NCBI GenBank assembly: GCA_016000265.1
Contig: JAECRL010000002.1
Coordinates: forward strand, 1-64,000
Length of the DNA: 64,000 nt
Reading direction: 5' to 3'
DNA from: Burkholderiales bacterium
GTDB lineage: Bacteria > Pseudomonadota > Gammaproteobacteria > Burkholderiales > Burkholderiaceae_C
Numbering within the stretch: the stretch's first letter is position 1; each line of letters starts with the position of its first letter. Positions 48,243 to 56,856 of the stretch are shown here, piece by piece. A program made the translations under genes and the position numbers. Below the pieces are notes generated by a model. That model was not told the DNA's origin, ran no database searches, and was given only the letters and a program-made list of their open reading frames with translations.

Positions 48243-49199
48243 ATGGACGGTTCGTTGAATGTCACGGTGATCGGTGGTGGTTTGATCGGCGCCTCCTGGG
48301 CCGCCCTGTTTTTGGCCCACGGACACAAGGTGTGCGTTCACGACGTCGCGCCGGATGTGGGGGTGAGGGTGCGAAAGGAACTGCATCGCATCCTGCCCAC
48401 GATGCAGGAGCTGGGCCTGTGGCTTGACCCTGAGTCCCTTGCGCTCACGTTTGACGCGAACCTGGTCAGCGCGGTGCGCAATGCGGACGTCGTGCAGGAG
48501 TGCGGCCCGGAGCGCCTTGGCTTCAAACAGGCGTTGTGGGCGAGCATCGAAGGCAGCTGCCGTGCAGGTGCGTTGCTGTTGTCATCCAGCTCCGGCATCA
48601 CCGCAAGCATGCAGGCGCGCAAGATGAAAACACCGCACCGCATGTTGGTCGGACACCCATTCAATCCGCCGCACTTGATCCCTTTGGTCGAGGTGGTCCC
48701 AGGGCGCAAGACCAGTCCAGAGTCGGCCCGTCGCGCACGGGATTTCTATGTGGCACTGGGGAAGCGAGCCGTTGTGCTCAACAAGGAAATTCCTGGATTC
48801 GTCGCCAACCGAATCCAGGCTGCGGTGATCCGAGAAAGCGTGTCGCTGGTCAGGCAAGGCGTGGTGTCCCTGGAGGACCTGGATGTCGCTGTGCAGTCCT
48901 CCTTGGGGCTGCGATGGGCAACGGGGGGGCCTTTTCTTTCCGCGCACCTGGGTGGGGGCGCCGGAGGGGTCAAAGGGTTCTTCAAGCAGTTTGCCGGCGG
49001 TCTCCAGTTGTTGTGGTTGCACATGAGGCTGAGGCCCGTGCTGCTGACATCCAGAACCCAGGCCAGTTTGATTGACGGGGTGGGCCTTGCGTATGGCGGC
49101 CGGTCCATTGACGAATGGGCATCTGTCCGAGATGGGCAGCAAGTGGCCATCCTGCAGGCATTGGCGGCGGCAGAAGCGGGCGAGGAGGCAAATGGATGA
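48243..49199 (+). CDS. 3-hydroxyacyl-CoA dehydrogenase family protein
   Basis: This 318-residue NAD-binding dehydrogenase has Rossmann motif VIGGGLIGASWAALF at residues 8-22 and the family segment MLVGHPFNPPHLIPLVEVV, which occurs in the lambda-crystallin/L-carnitine dehydrogenase/short HAD group. A C-terminal helical domain (about 190-318) contains VANRIQAAVIRE. The GTG/ATG context is weak; ATG at 48243 is favoured over 48240. GC content and codon usage appear lower than in flanking genes. It overlaps the downstream SDR gene by 4 bp. The substrate is unknown. Confidence 0.85.
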   Translation: MDGSLNVTVIGGGLIGASWAALFLAHGHKVCVHDVAPDVGVRVRKELHRILPTMQELGLWLDPESLALTFDANLVSAVRNADVVQECGPERLGFKQALWASIEGSCRAGALLLSSSSGITASMQARKMKTPHRMLVGHPFNPPHLIPLVEVVPGRKTSPESARRARDFYVALGKRAVVLNKEIPGFVANRIQAAVIRESVSLVRQGVVSLEDLDVAVQSSLGLRWATGGPFLSAHLGGGAGGVKGFFKQFAGGLQLLWLHMRLRPVLLTSRTQASLIDGVGLAYGGRSIDEWASVRDGQQVAILQALAAAEAGEEANG

Positions 49200-50035
49200 A
49201 ACAACACCGTGCGAATGAGGTGGTTCTGATCACGGGATGTGGATCGGGCATCGGCAAGGCTTTGGCGCTGGCGTTCCACCAACGTGGGCACCGGGTGTGC
49301 GCCACCGCGCGCCGTCTCCAGTCGATGGAAGACCTGGCCGCCAGGGGCATCCACACCCTCAGCTTGGACGTCACTCAGGAATCCGATGTGCATCGGGTGC
49401 TGGAAGACTTGTGCTCTCGTGGGGAGAGCGTGGGGGTGTTGGTCAACAACGCAGGCTATGGCGCCATGGGGCCGCTGTTCGACGTGCCGGCATCCGAGTG
49501 GCAGAAACAGTTTGACGTCAACCTGTTCGCCCCCATGGCCCTGACCCGCGCGGTTCTGCCCGGGATGGTCCAGCGTCGCAAGGGCCTGATCGTCAACATC
49601 AGCAGCGTGTCGGGCGTCATGACCACGCCTTTCGCCGGAGCCTACTGCGCCAGCAAGGCCGCGCTGAATGCCGCCTCGGACGCCTTGCGCATGGAGCTTC
49701 GTCCTCTGGGCATCCGTGTCGTGACGGTGCAGCCGGGGGGCATCCAGTCCGCTTTTGGGGATCGAGCCGCAGATGACGTCAACCTGAGCCCTGATTCACC
49801 ATACCAGGCCGTTCGCGAGGGGGTTCTGTCCAGGGCCAACGAGAGCCAGGCCGACGCGATGCCTGCCGCTCGGTTTGCCCGCGAGGTGGTGGCCAGCCTG
49901 GATCGACCCCATCCACCCGCCCTGATCCGATTGGGGCCGAAGAGCACCTTGTTGCCGGTGATCAAGCGTGTGCTGCCAACAGGTTGGCTTGATCGCATCT
50001 TGATCACGAGATTCAAGCTGGATCTCCTCAAGTGA
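49196..50035 (+). CDS. Short-chain dehydrogenase/reductase
   Basis: This 279-residue classical SDR has cofactor motif TGCGSGIGKAL, the NNAGYG motif, catalytic Ser in NISSVSG and the YCASK tetrad (Tyr-x-x-x-Lys). The RR pair after beta-2 (ATARRLQ) favours NADP(H). A C-terminal basic extension (ILITRFKLDLLK) may be peripheral-membrane. ATGA overlap with the upstream HAD gene and a GAGGAGG site show coupling. It probably oxidises or reduces a hydrophobic alcohol or ketone, which is an inference from family only. Confidence 0.9.
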   Translation: MKQHRANEVVLITGCGSGIGKALALAFHQRGHRVCATARRLQSMEDLAARGIHTLSLDVTQESDVHRVLEDLCSRGESVGVLVNNAGYGAMGPLFDVPASEWQKQFDVNLFAPMALTRAVLPGMVQRRKGLIVNISSVSGVMTTPFAGAYCASKAALNAASDALRMELRPLGIRVVTVQPGGIQSAFGDRAADDVNLSPDSPYQAVREGVLSRANESQADAMPAARFAREVVASLDRPHPPALIRLGPKSTLLPVIKRVLPTGWLDRILITRFKLDLLK

Positions 50036-50054
50036 GGCCTGGAGTCGTGAACAC

Positions 50055-50555
50055 ATGAACCGTCGAAAGTGGATGCGCCGCACAGCGGGTGCATCCGTCG
50101 GGCTGGTCGCCGCTGGCGCCCTGGGGCACATGTGGGTGATCCGGGGAACCGATGCCGAGGGCTTGACGCCCGCGGGCAGGGCCATCCTGGGGCACCTGTC
50201 GCGTGGGGTGCTGGCCGGCTTCCTGATCGTGAATGCCGCTCAGCGGCAGCTGATCCTCAGCCAGGCCATGCGCAGCATTGAGGCCGGTGCCAGGAACCTG
50301 CCCAAACTCGTGAAGCTGCAACTGGGCGCTTTGCTGGCGGCAGCGGACAGCCCCCCCAGTCGCCTCCTGTTGACGGGCGTTTCCCGCTCGTGGTCCGAAC
50401 TGTCGGACCTGGAGGTCGCGCACGCACTGGACCGCATGCGAACCTCTTGCGACCTGCCCACGCTGGTGGCCTATGCCTCGCCGCTTGCGGAGCGCGCCAT
50501 GCAAATCCTGCGCGAACACAGCCACCACCAGGGCGAAACCATTTTGGCCGAGTGA
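50055..50555 (+). CDS. Tat-signal hypothetical protein, third gene of HAD-SDR operon
   Basis: This 166-residue protein starts with RRKWMRRTAGASVGLVAAGA, a plausible twin-arginine signal (RRT followed by a hydrophobic stretch). The mature part is helical with no motif I recognise (LIVNAAQRQLILSQAMRSIE, then DLEVAHALDRM). In other gene clusters such short Tat proteins act as partner subunits of a GMC-type oxidoreductase, but no such gene is present here, so this remains a guess. It begins 19 bp after the SDR gene and ends 8 bp before the efflux remnant on the other strand. Confidence 0.65.
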   Translation: MNRRKWMRRTAGASVGLVAAGALGHMWVIRGTDAEGLTPAGRAILGHLSRGVLAGFLIVNAAQRQLILSQAMRSIEAGARNLPKLVKLQLGALLAAADSPPSRLLLTGVSRSWSELSDLEVAHALDRMRTSCDLPTLVAYASPLAERAMQILREHSHHQGETILAE

Positions 50556-50563
50556 TCAAGCGA

Positions 50564-51210
50564 TCAGGGCTGGAGGGGGCAGGTCAATCGATCGCGTGGA
50601 TCGGCATGCGAGCCAACGTCTGTGACTCCAGCGAGCTGCAATACAGCCATCCTCCCGCCTCCATCGCCTGCGTGATGAAATGGAAGCCGTCTTTTCGATG
50701 AGACTGATCGCGGCTGTCGCCGCGGTCGTGGGCGTGTCCTGCCATCCGCCACCCAGTGCCGTGGCAAGTTGGACGGTGTTCAGCGCCAGTTGGGTTTGGC
50801 CATCGATGGCCGACAGTTCCGCGGCGAGCACGGCGCGTTGCGCGTCGAGCAGCTGGAGCAGGTCGATCTGGCCTTCTCGGTGAAGCGATTCGGCATGCCG
50901 CAAGCCCGTGTGCCTTTGATGTGTGGCGGTGGCCAGGGCCGCCGAGCGGTCCCTCTCCTGGGCCAGGGCCACGAGGCTGTCGTCGACGTCTTTGATGGCG
51001 CCAAGCACGGCCTTCTCATACTGCAGGGTGGCCATGCGCTCTTTGGCGGATTGCCGCTCAACAGCCGCGCGCAAGCGACCGGCGTCGAACAGCGGCATCG
51101 TGAAGGCCAGGGCTGCGCTGCTGTATCGCACCGGAGACAGATCCAGCGCATTGAGGCGCAAGTCCTGGCGTCCGAACGCCGCGGCCAGGAAGAACTTGGG
51201 CCATCGGTCG
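50564..51210 (-). pseudogene. Remnant of an RND outer-membrane efflux lipoprotein (C-terminal part)
   Basis: About 215 codons of the C-terminal half of a NodT/OprM-type outer-membrane factor remain: WPKFFLAAAFGRQDLRLNAL, MPLFDAGRLRAAVERQSAK, RHAESLHREGQIDLLQLLDA and a family-type end LATALGGGW. There is no N-terminus, signal peptide or start; the frame begins abruptly at the junction with the molybdopterin oxidoreductase on the same strand. The extra tail after ALGGGW (about 50 residues) is basic and may be read-through. The adaptor and pump genes expected beside it are absent, so this is a deletion remnant. Confidence 0.85.
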
Positions 51211-52045
51211 GCTTGATGTTGCTCAGGCCGTCGACCAGCTTGTCGAAGTCTTTGACTCGGCGATTGACATAGGCCTCATCGTGCAGCTTTTCGCGCAAGA
51301 TCGTGGACACCATGCCCATCAGCAGGTAGACGTCGCACCCCGGTCGGATGCGGATGTGCCGGTCTGCGCGCTTGGCGGTTTCCGAGACCCGCGGGTCCAC
51401 CACCACCAGCTTGCGCGTCGAGTCGCCCGCGAGCTCCTTGAAGACCTCGGTGGCGTTGCGCCCGCGGTTGCTGATCAGGGGGTTGGTGCCCATCAGCAGC
51501 ATGTAGTCGCTGGTCTCTTCTTCGGCGTGCAGGTAGACGTCGGGCAGGGCGCGGTACAAGCGACGCCACACGAGCGCGTGCTGCGTCTTTTCCTGGCTCA
51601 GCGCGTTGAAGAACATGGGCGAGTTCAAGCTGAACATGAACGGCAAGCTCCCAAACCCGGCCATGTGGTTGCCTTGCCCGCCAATCCCGACGAGGGCAAT
51701 CGATCGCGGTGCGTGCGCCTTGTGAATCTTGTTCAGCTTTGCGGCAATCTCGGTAATGGCCTGATCCCAGCTGATGCGCTCGAACGTCCCATCGGGCATG
51801 CGCTTGCGTGGGTACTGCAAGCGTTGGGCGTGTTGCACGTAGTTGGGGATGGCCCGCGCTTTGTTGCAGGTGTAGCCCCGGGTGTTGGGGTTGGTTTCGT
51901 CGCCACGAACGGCCACGATCGCGTTGTCTTTGACGTCGACGCGCAGGCTGCAGTTGTGTGTGCACAGCACACAGACCGTGGGCAGGTCGTTCGCGTCATG
52001 CGCAACCTGGGCGGGGCCATCAACGATCTTGGGGATGCGGGACAT
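51205..52045 (-). pseudogene. Truncated molybdopterin oxidoreductase (N-terminal part)
   Basis: About 279 codons of a formate-dehydrogenase-type molybdopterin enzyme are intact: the 4Fe-4S ligands C25, C28, C32 and C60 (VCVLCTHNC and GYTCNKA), then the molybdopterin domain with LLMGTNPLISNRG and VVDPRVSETAKRADRHI. Relatives are about 700 residues. Near 51205 the sequence switches to the efflux-protein remnant in another frame, and translation would continue for about 140 unrelated residues to a stop at 50780. The cofactor-binding C-terminal half is lost, so a working enzyme is unlikely. A DUF2306 gene lies 42 bp upstream. Confidence 0.85.
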
Positions 52046-52087
52046 GTCAACTCCTGTTTGAGGCGGCGCGGGGGCCCCCGGTTTCTT

Positions 52088-53671
52088 TCACCGTGCCAAC
52101 CTGGTGTGGGTGGCCTCGCTGTAGCTGGCGTAAACGAACGCCCCGATCAAAGCCAGCCACTGCCCGTACTGGGACATCCGAAAGACATGCCCGGTCTGCA
52201 CGAACTGGGGATCGATCTCCAGCAAGCCGAAGCCAGCGAGGTACCAGTAGAACGAGGGGGTGGCCACCAGGCAGGCGATCACGAACAGGGACCACTCCTT
52301 GACCCACTCAGGTCGGCGGCTCAGCAAGGCGGTCATCAGCAGCACCGAGAACACCAGCGTGATGGAGCCCCCGAAGGCCGCGGAGGCGCCCCCCGAGAGG
52401 GTCTCGAAGCTGGGCATGCCCATGCTCAGCCCCCAGTTCAGCAAGATCGAGCCCGTCACGACGCCGCTTGCCGCCAGCAACCACGCCCCACGCCCCATGA
52501 ATCGCGAGGGGGCCGGCTGTTTGAGGAAGGCCTGCCACATGAGGCGTGCGCCAGCCAGCAGGCCCAAGAGGGTGGCCAAGGCAAAGGCCCATCGGCCCGC
52601 GGCGTGGTCGGCGATCACGGCGTCTTCCATCTGGATCACGCCTGCGGGAATCAGCTTCGGTGCCAGCTCGGATGCCTGGGCGAGGCCCGGCGTCAGCACC
52701 ATGTGCTGCACGGTGGTGAGCGCCGCGGCGGCCAGCACCAGCAGGCCGGGTGCGACGAGGGCGCGACCGATCCGCCCATGCCGATCGAACGCCTGGGCGA
52801 TCTTGGCGCGCGCAGGCGCCGAACGCTCCGACTGAGTCCAGCGGTTGAGGGTGAACAGCGCGTAGCCCAGCATGGCGCACAGCGGAACCAGCATGGCGGT
52901 CACGCCGTAGTTGCCCACGATCTGGCGCATCTCAGGGTCGGCGGCACCGAACGCCATCCAGCCAAAGCGCTGGATGGGCGCGGTCAGCAACATGCCGTAG
53001 TTGATGCACATCCACGCCTGGTGCTGGGCGATCTGTTTGCGCAGCATCGAGTAGACGGCCATCCACAGGCTCACTGTCACGCCGATGGCCAGCCCCCACA
53101 GCCCCACATAAAACGTGAGCTGGTCGTAGATGTTGGCGATGGGCGTGCGAACCAGGTAGATCATCGAGGCGATCATCGCGACCTGTGCCGCCACCAGGTA
53201 GATGCCGCCGAAGGTGCGATGCCAGATCGGGAAGCGACGCCGAAAGGCAGGCCAGAACTGCATCGCGCCAAACAGCATGCAGGTGCCGCCCAGCACGTTG
53301 TGCAAGGACAGCACGATGCCGTTGCCCCGGGGCATGCTGGCGTAGAAGAGGGAGGCTTCGCTCAGGCCATCCTTGCCGAAGGCGTAGGTGGCGGAGCTCA
53401 CCTTGTTGAGCGCGGTCACCATGACACCCAGGTGTTCGGTGATCTCCTCATCGGTGCCGATGGGGCGGCCCGATTCTGCGTTCGCCTGCATCTCCAGGCG
53501 CTTGGCCACCGCCTCGCTGCTGCCCGCATCGCGGAAGTTGACGATGCCCGCATCGATGGCGGTCAGGCCGTACAGCATCAAGGCGAAGGCCATCGCGATG
53601 GCCAGTGCTCGCATCAACCAGACGCCGAAGGTGGCGTCAGGGGCGGGCGGCGAGGAGGGGGTGGGGCGCAT
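52088..53671 (-). CDS. DUF2306-type polytopic membrane protein
   Basis: This 527-residue protein has about 12 hydrophobic segments. After TM1 comes a periplasmic stretch (about 45-115), then the DUF2306-like core LHNVLGGTCMLFGAMQFWPA with FPIWHRTFGGIYLVAAQVAM, and further helices to the end. Histidines in LHNV, WHRT and QHQAW could bind haem or metal, as in other membrane redox proteins, but this is inference. It is directly upstream of the broken molybdopterin gene and may have been its membrane partner. Confidence 0.75.
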   Translation of the reverse strand: MRPTPSSPPAPDATFGVWLMRALAIAMAFALMLYGLTAIDAGIVNFRDAGSSEAVAKRLEMQANAESGRPIGTDEEITEHLGVMVTALNKVSSATYAFGKDGLSEASLFYASMPRGNGIVLSLHNVLGGTCMLFGAMQFWPAFRRRFPIWHRTFGGIYLVAAQVAMIASMIYLVRTPIANIYDQLTFYVGLWGLAIGVTVSLWMAVYSMLRKQIAQHQAWMCINYGMLLTAPIQRFGWMAFGAADPEMRQIVGNYGVTAMLVPLCAMLGYALFTLNRWTQSERSAPARAKIAQAFDRHGRIGRALVAPGLLVLAAAALTTVQHMVLTPGLAQASELAPKLIPAGVIQMEDAVIADHAAGRWAFALATLLGLLAGARLMWQAFLKQPAPSRFMGRGAWLLAASGVVTGSILLNWGLSMGMPSFETLSGGASAAFGGSITLVFSVLLMTALLSRRPEWVKEWSLFVIACLVATPSFYWYLAGFGLLEIDPQFVQTGHVFRMSQYGQWLALIGAFVYASYSEATHTRLAR

Positions 53672-53780
53672 GGTGATGGCTTTCTGACAAAGACATCGCC
53701 GATGCTATGCAAGGTGCCTTGGCTGGATGCGCCGATGCTGTGCACCGCTCGCCAAGTTGTGCTGCGCCCTCCTGCTCTCC

Positions 53781-54425
53781 TCAGAGCTTCACGAAGTGGT
53801 GCGCCGACAGCGCGCCGAAGGGCAGCGACGCGAGGTGCCCTCCCACCTCCAGCGACCCCAGGTCGACGGGGAAAAAGCCGGTCGACTCGATCAGTTGCCG
53901 GACCTGGGCCTTCGCGGCTGCGTCATCCCCCGAGTAGAAGAGCACGCGCTTGCCACCCGCGACCTCGGGCTGCTGCAGCACGTTCACATCGAGGTGGTTG
54001 AACGCCTTGACCACGTGCGCCCCCGGGGCGCATTGCCGGATGATGTCGCTGGACGGCCGTCCGCCCAAGTCCACGGCCTTGATGCCATAGGCCGCCAGCG
54101 GGTTGTTGGGGTCTTGCGCGTCGGGGGAGCCGGGTTCGATGAACTCCACCGGGTTGGTGGCGTCGATGAGCACCCGACCACGCCAGTGCGGCAGTCCCCG
54201 CAGCACGCGCTCCGCATCGACCCAGCGGATGGCCGCCAGGACGATGTCGGCGCGGGCGGCCTCTTCGAGCGTGCCGGCTCGGATGTGGGGGCCCAGTTCC
54301 CGCACGAGTTCCTGCAGCGACGCCGGGCCTCGGCTGTTGGAGATGACGGCCGACAGGCCGTTCCTGGCCAGGATGCGAGCGAAGTTGGCGCCCAGTGCGC
54401 CGGAGCCGATGATGCCGATGTTCAT
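53781..54425 (-). CDS. NADP oxidoreductase, F420-dependent-like (NPD fold)
   Basis: This 214-residue protein has N-terminal dinucleotide-binding motif IGIIGSGALGANFARIL and the family segments VLIDATNPVEF and VVKAFNHLDVNVL, typical of the NADPH-dependent F420 reductase family. Betaproteobacteria generally lack F420, so such homologues are thought to reduce other acceptors. No signal peptide is seen. A 23-bp dyad lies 83-105 bp upstream, matching one before the adjacent Rrf2 gene, so Rrf2 control is likely. Confidence 0.88.
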   Translation of the reverse strand: MNIGIIGSGALGANFARILARNGLSAVISNSRGPASLQELVRELGPHIRAGTLEEAARADIVLAAIRWVDAERVLRGLPHWRGRVLIDATNPVEFIEPGSPDAQDPNNPLAAYGIKAVDLGGRPSSDIIRQCAPGAHVVKAFNHLDVNVLQQPEVAGGKRVLFYSGDDAAAKAQVRQLIESTGFFPVDLGSLEVGGHLASLPFGALSAHHFVKL

Positions 54426-54507
54426 GATGGATGTCCTGTGGGTTCGGGCTGGGGAGCGGGGTCTGGATCGTCAGCGCCCGTTGAGCGACGACCGCGTTAA
54501 GTGATTG

Positions 54508-54530
54508 TGTGTCGAAGACTCATCGACACA
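54508..54530. promoter_or_regulatory. Rrf2-type operator candidate upstream of F420-like reductase
   Basis: Perfect 8-bp arms TGTGTCGA and TCGACACA surround a 7-bp centre. The overall form TGTGT-N13-ACACA is the same length as the site before the Rrf2 gene. It lies between the Rrf2 stop and the reductase start. No T-tract follows on the transcribed strand, so it is not a normal terminator. Confidence 0.6.
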
Positions 54531-54543
54531 TTGGAGCAAAAAA

Positions 54544-54990
54544 TCACCCACCGAGGGGGATCGAGAAGCCCCCCAGGCGAGCGACCTCTTCGGCCATGGT
54601 GGCGATCGTTGACTCGCCCAGTGAGGCTTCGAGGGCGGCCTGAGCTTTGCCCAGGACGGGTTGAATCGCGCTCAGGATGTTGCCGCCCACAGGGCAGGCT
54701 TCGCAGGGCGGCATCCGATGCACCGCGAACAGCTCCGGTGCCTCCACCGCCCGGTAAACGTCCAGCAGCCTGATGTCGCTGGCGGGCCTGGCCAGCAACG
54801 CCCCGCCGCCTGCACCGAGTTGTGAGCGCGTCAGCCCGGCCTCATTGAGCCGGGTCATCAACCCCCGGATCACGACCGCCCCCGTGTTCGCCGAGCGCGC
54901 CAGGTCCTCTGATCGAAGCGGCCTGCCGCCCGTCACAGCGAGGGCGGTCAGCACGTGAACGGCGACAACAAAACGGCTGCTCGTGGTCAT
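54544..54990 (-). CDS. Rrf2-family transcriptional regulator
   Basis: This 148-residue winged-HTH protein starts TSSRFVVAVHVLTALAVTGG, has a recognition-helix region TGAVVIRGLMTRLNEAGL, the conserved wing GAGGGALLARPA and the typical C-terminal cysteine cluster CEACPVGG. With only two of the three cysteines of IscR it resembles YwnA-like redox- or electrophile-sensing members. The start is the ATG at 54990; longer frames upstream run through the operator. It probably represses itself and the reductase through the two matching dyads. Confidence 0.9.
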   Translation of the reverse strand: MTTSSRFVVAVHVLTALAVTGGRPLRSEDLARSANTGAVVIRGLMTRLNEAGLTRSQLGAGGGALLARPASDIRLLDVYRAVEAPELFAVHRMPPCEACPVGGNILSAIQPVLGKAQAALEASLGESTIATMAEEVARLGGFSIPLGG

Positions 54991-55006
54991 GGGCTCGATG
55001 TGAATG

Positions 55007-55029
55007 TGTGTTTGCGTCACAATAACACA
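55007..55029. promoter_or_regulatory. Rrf2-type operator candidate upstream of the Rrf2 gene
   Basis: GTGTGTT (55006-55012) and AACACAC (55024-55030) form 7-bp perfect arms; the 23-bp core TGTGT-N13-ACACA equals the site at 54508-54530. It lies 17 bp before the Rrf2 ATG, overlapping the likely promoter, and also upstream of the divergent AraC-family gene. Confidence 0.65.
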
Positions 55030-55159
55030 CTTTGGTGACTGGGCGTCGATTCCCCGATGTTTTGGCGGATCGGGCATGGCAATGGCGGGCAGGGCCGATG
55101 TTATTTTCGTAACATTCGTGGAACATCAACTCGCCCGATCCGCCACCGGGCAGTCGCGC

Positions 55160-56224
55160 ATGGCGAAATCACCCCCCCACATCGCAAGCCTGACCTTCCC
55201 CATTCAATACCTGGAGGTGGGGGAGTCGCTGGCTCGGGAGCTCCATCGGCCCCCGGACGCGCTGCTGCGCCACTGTGGCGTGCACCTGCCTCGGCCGTTC
55301 TTGCCTTGGCAGACCATGAACGGCCGGCAGATGCAGCTCGCGCTGGGGCACTTCCTGAGCGCGTGTCCACCAGGTGTGCCGCCGCTGGTCACCTTCATGG
55401 CCCACTTCCCCGTCACGGCGCACGGGCCGGTGGGGCTGCTGGCCATCACCTCGGCCAACCTGGGCGAGGCGCTCCAGGGCGCCCTCACGTACTCCGCCCT
55501 GGTGATGCCCGCTTACGTGATGAGGCGGCAGGACCTGGGCGATGAGGTGCACCTGATCGTCGACCCGCTCTATGACTTCGGCGACGTCAGCGACTTGTTC
55601 ACCGAGACGGTGGTGGCCGCGCCCTTGAAAATCATGCCGTTCCTGAGTCGCCCGGTGACGGACGTCGTGGTGCACCTGATGCACGGGCCCATCGGGGACC
55701 CGGCTGCTTACGAGGCGGCGTTCGGCCTCAAGTTCGTCTTCCATGCTCGCCAGAACAAGCTGGTGCTGCCCAAACACGCCCTCGGCATCCCGCTGATCGC
55801 CCCCAGTCGGGCGTCTCACCTGCTGATGAGGGCCACGCTGGAGCAGCAAAGCCAGGCGCGCGGTGACGCTCGGCCCATCTCGCAAGAGGTTCGCCGCCGC
55901 CTGCAATCGGCGATCCGGCAGAACCGCGTCCTCGACGTGGAGGCGCTGACGCAGGCCATCGCGCTGTCACCCCGAACCTTGAGTCGGCGCCTGAAGGACG
56001 AGGGGACGAGCTTTCCTCAGCTGCGGGCCGAAGTCGGCGTGGAGTACGCCGAGATCCTGCTGCTGGAGACCGACAAACCCATTTCGCAGATCGGGCAGGC
56101 GGCCGGCTTCACGGATGCCGCGGCCTTCACCCGCGCCTTCAAACGCGTGACGGGGCTGACGCCGTCACAGCGGCGCGCCAGACCCGGCGGCATGGCACCG
56201 GAGGGCCTCCCCCGTGAGCCGTGA
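55160..56224 (+). CDS. AraC-family regulator, arabinose-binding-type N-domain
   Basis: This 354-residue regulator has an N-terminal Arabinose_bd-type domain (about 20-210; FMAHFPVTAHGPVGLLAITS, MPAYVMRRQDL) and a C-terminal AraC HTH pair (about 250-345) with LDVEALTQAIALSPRTLSRR and ETDKPISQIGQAAGFTDAAA, FTRAFKRVTGLTPSQRR. This type (like OruR/ArgR-like regulators) often controls adjacent lipid or amine genes. Earlier in-frame starts exist, but the ATG at 55160 begins the conserved region. It is divergent from the Rrf2 gene across 169 bp. Confidence 0.85.
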   Translation: MAKSPPHIASLTFPIQYLEVGESLARELHRPPDALLRHCGVHLPRPFLPWQTMNGRQMQLALGHFLSACPPGVPPLVTFMAHFPVTAHGPVGLLAITSANLGEALQGALTYSALVMPAYVMRRQDLGDEVHLIVDPLYDFGDVSDLFTETVVAAPLKIMPFLSRPVTDVVVHLMHGPIGDPAAYEAAFGLKFVFHARQNKLVLPKHALGIPLIAPSRASHLLMRATLEQQSQARGDARPISQEVRRRLQSAIRQNRVLDVEALTQAIALSPRTLSRRLKDEGTSFPQLRAEVGVEYAEILLLETDKPISQIGQAAGFTDAAAFTRAFKRVTGLTPSQRRARPGGMAPEGLPREP

Positions 56225-56277
56225 ATCGGCCTGTCCCTGGTGGCGGGGGATGACCCTGAGCTGCGCTGGATACGCCT

Positions 56278-56303
56278 TAATGTTTACAGCGGTGTGACGA
56301 TAT
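56278..56303 (+). promoter_or_regulatory. Candidate FliA promoter for the Cache-protein/receptor pair
   Basis: TAATGTTT (seven of eight matches to TAAAGTTT), a 10-bp spacer and GACGATAT (six of eight to GCCGATAA) lie 40 bp before the Cache-protein ATG. The spacer is one base shorter than consensus. Confidence 0.5.
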
Positions 56304-56343
56304 GTGGTGGGCACCCTGTTCAACTCAACGCAAGAGGTTCACC

Positions 56344-56805
56344 ATGCCATTCACCCGACGCGCACTCGTCCTGGCCTCGGTCCTGTCCCTGATGTCCGGC
56401 CTGGGCCTGGCGCAGGATCGCGGCAGCCGCGACGAAGCCAAGGCCATGACCGAGGCGGCGTACGCACACATCAAGAAGGTCGGCCCGGAAAAGGCGTACA
56501 GCGACTTCACCCACGACAAGGCCAACTGGAACAAGAAGGACTTGTACGTCATGGTCTACAACAACGCCGCCATCAACCAGGCCCATGGCGCCAACCCCAA
56601 GCTGGTTGGCAAGGACATGAGCAACGTCCGGGACGTCAATGGCGTCAACCTGATCCCCGACATGATCAAAGCGGCCGCCAAGGGAGGCGGCTGGGTGGAC
56701 TACGACTGGCCCGATCCGGTGACCCAGAAGGTCATGCCCAAGTCAACCTACGCGCGCAAGCAGCCCAATGGCGAGGGGTTCGTGGGCGTCGGCGTCTACC
56801 GCTGA
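56344..56805 (+). CDS. Secreted single-Cache-domain protein
   Basis: This 153-residue protein has a signal peptide (RRALVLASVLSLMSGLGLAQ) cleaved near residue 23, then an sCache-like domain: MTEAAYAHIKKVGPEKAYSD, KKDLYVMVYNNAAINQAHGA, PKLVGKDMSNVRDVNG and a terminal GFVGVGVYR. It has no membrane anchor or signalling part, so it should be a free periplasmic ligand-binding protein. The next gene, 51 bp downstream, is a four-helix-bundle chemoreceptor, which makes it a candidate indirect-sensing partner. Confidence 0.85.
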   Translation: MPFTRRALVLASVLSLMSGLGLAQDRGSRDEAKAMTEAAYAHIKKVGPEKAYSDFTHDKANWNKKDLYVMVYNNAAINQAHGANPKLVGKDMSNVRDVNGVNLIPDMIKAAAKGGGWVDYDWPDPVTQKVMPKSTYARKQPNGEGFVGVGVYR

Positions 56806-56856
56806 CCCGCGCGTGCTCACCCGTTTGATCGCTCCCCACCTCGTCAGGAGATCCGC

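Noticed and set aside
50780-51205. The C-terminal 140 residues of the continuous 421-codon molybdopterin frame
   Set aside because: This stretch is the efflux-protein remnant read in the wrong frame, so it is not a genuine protein domain.
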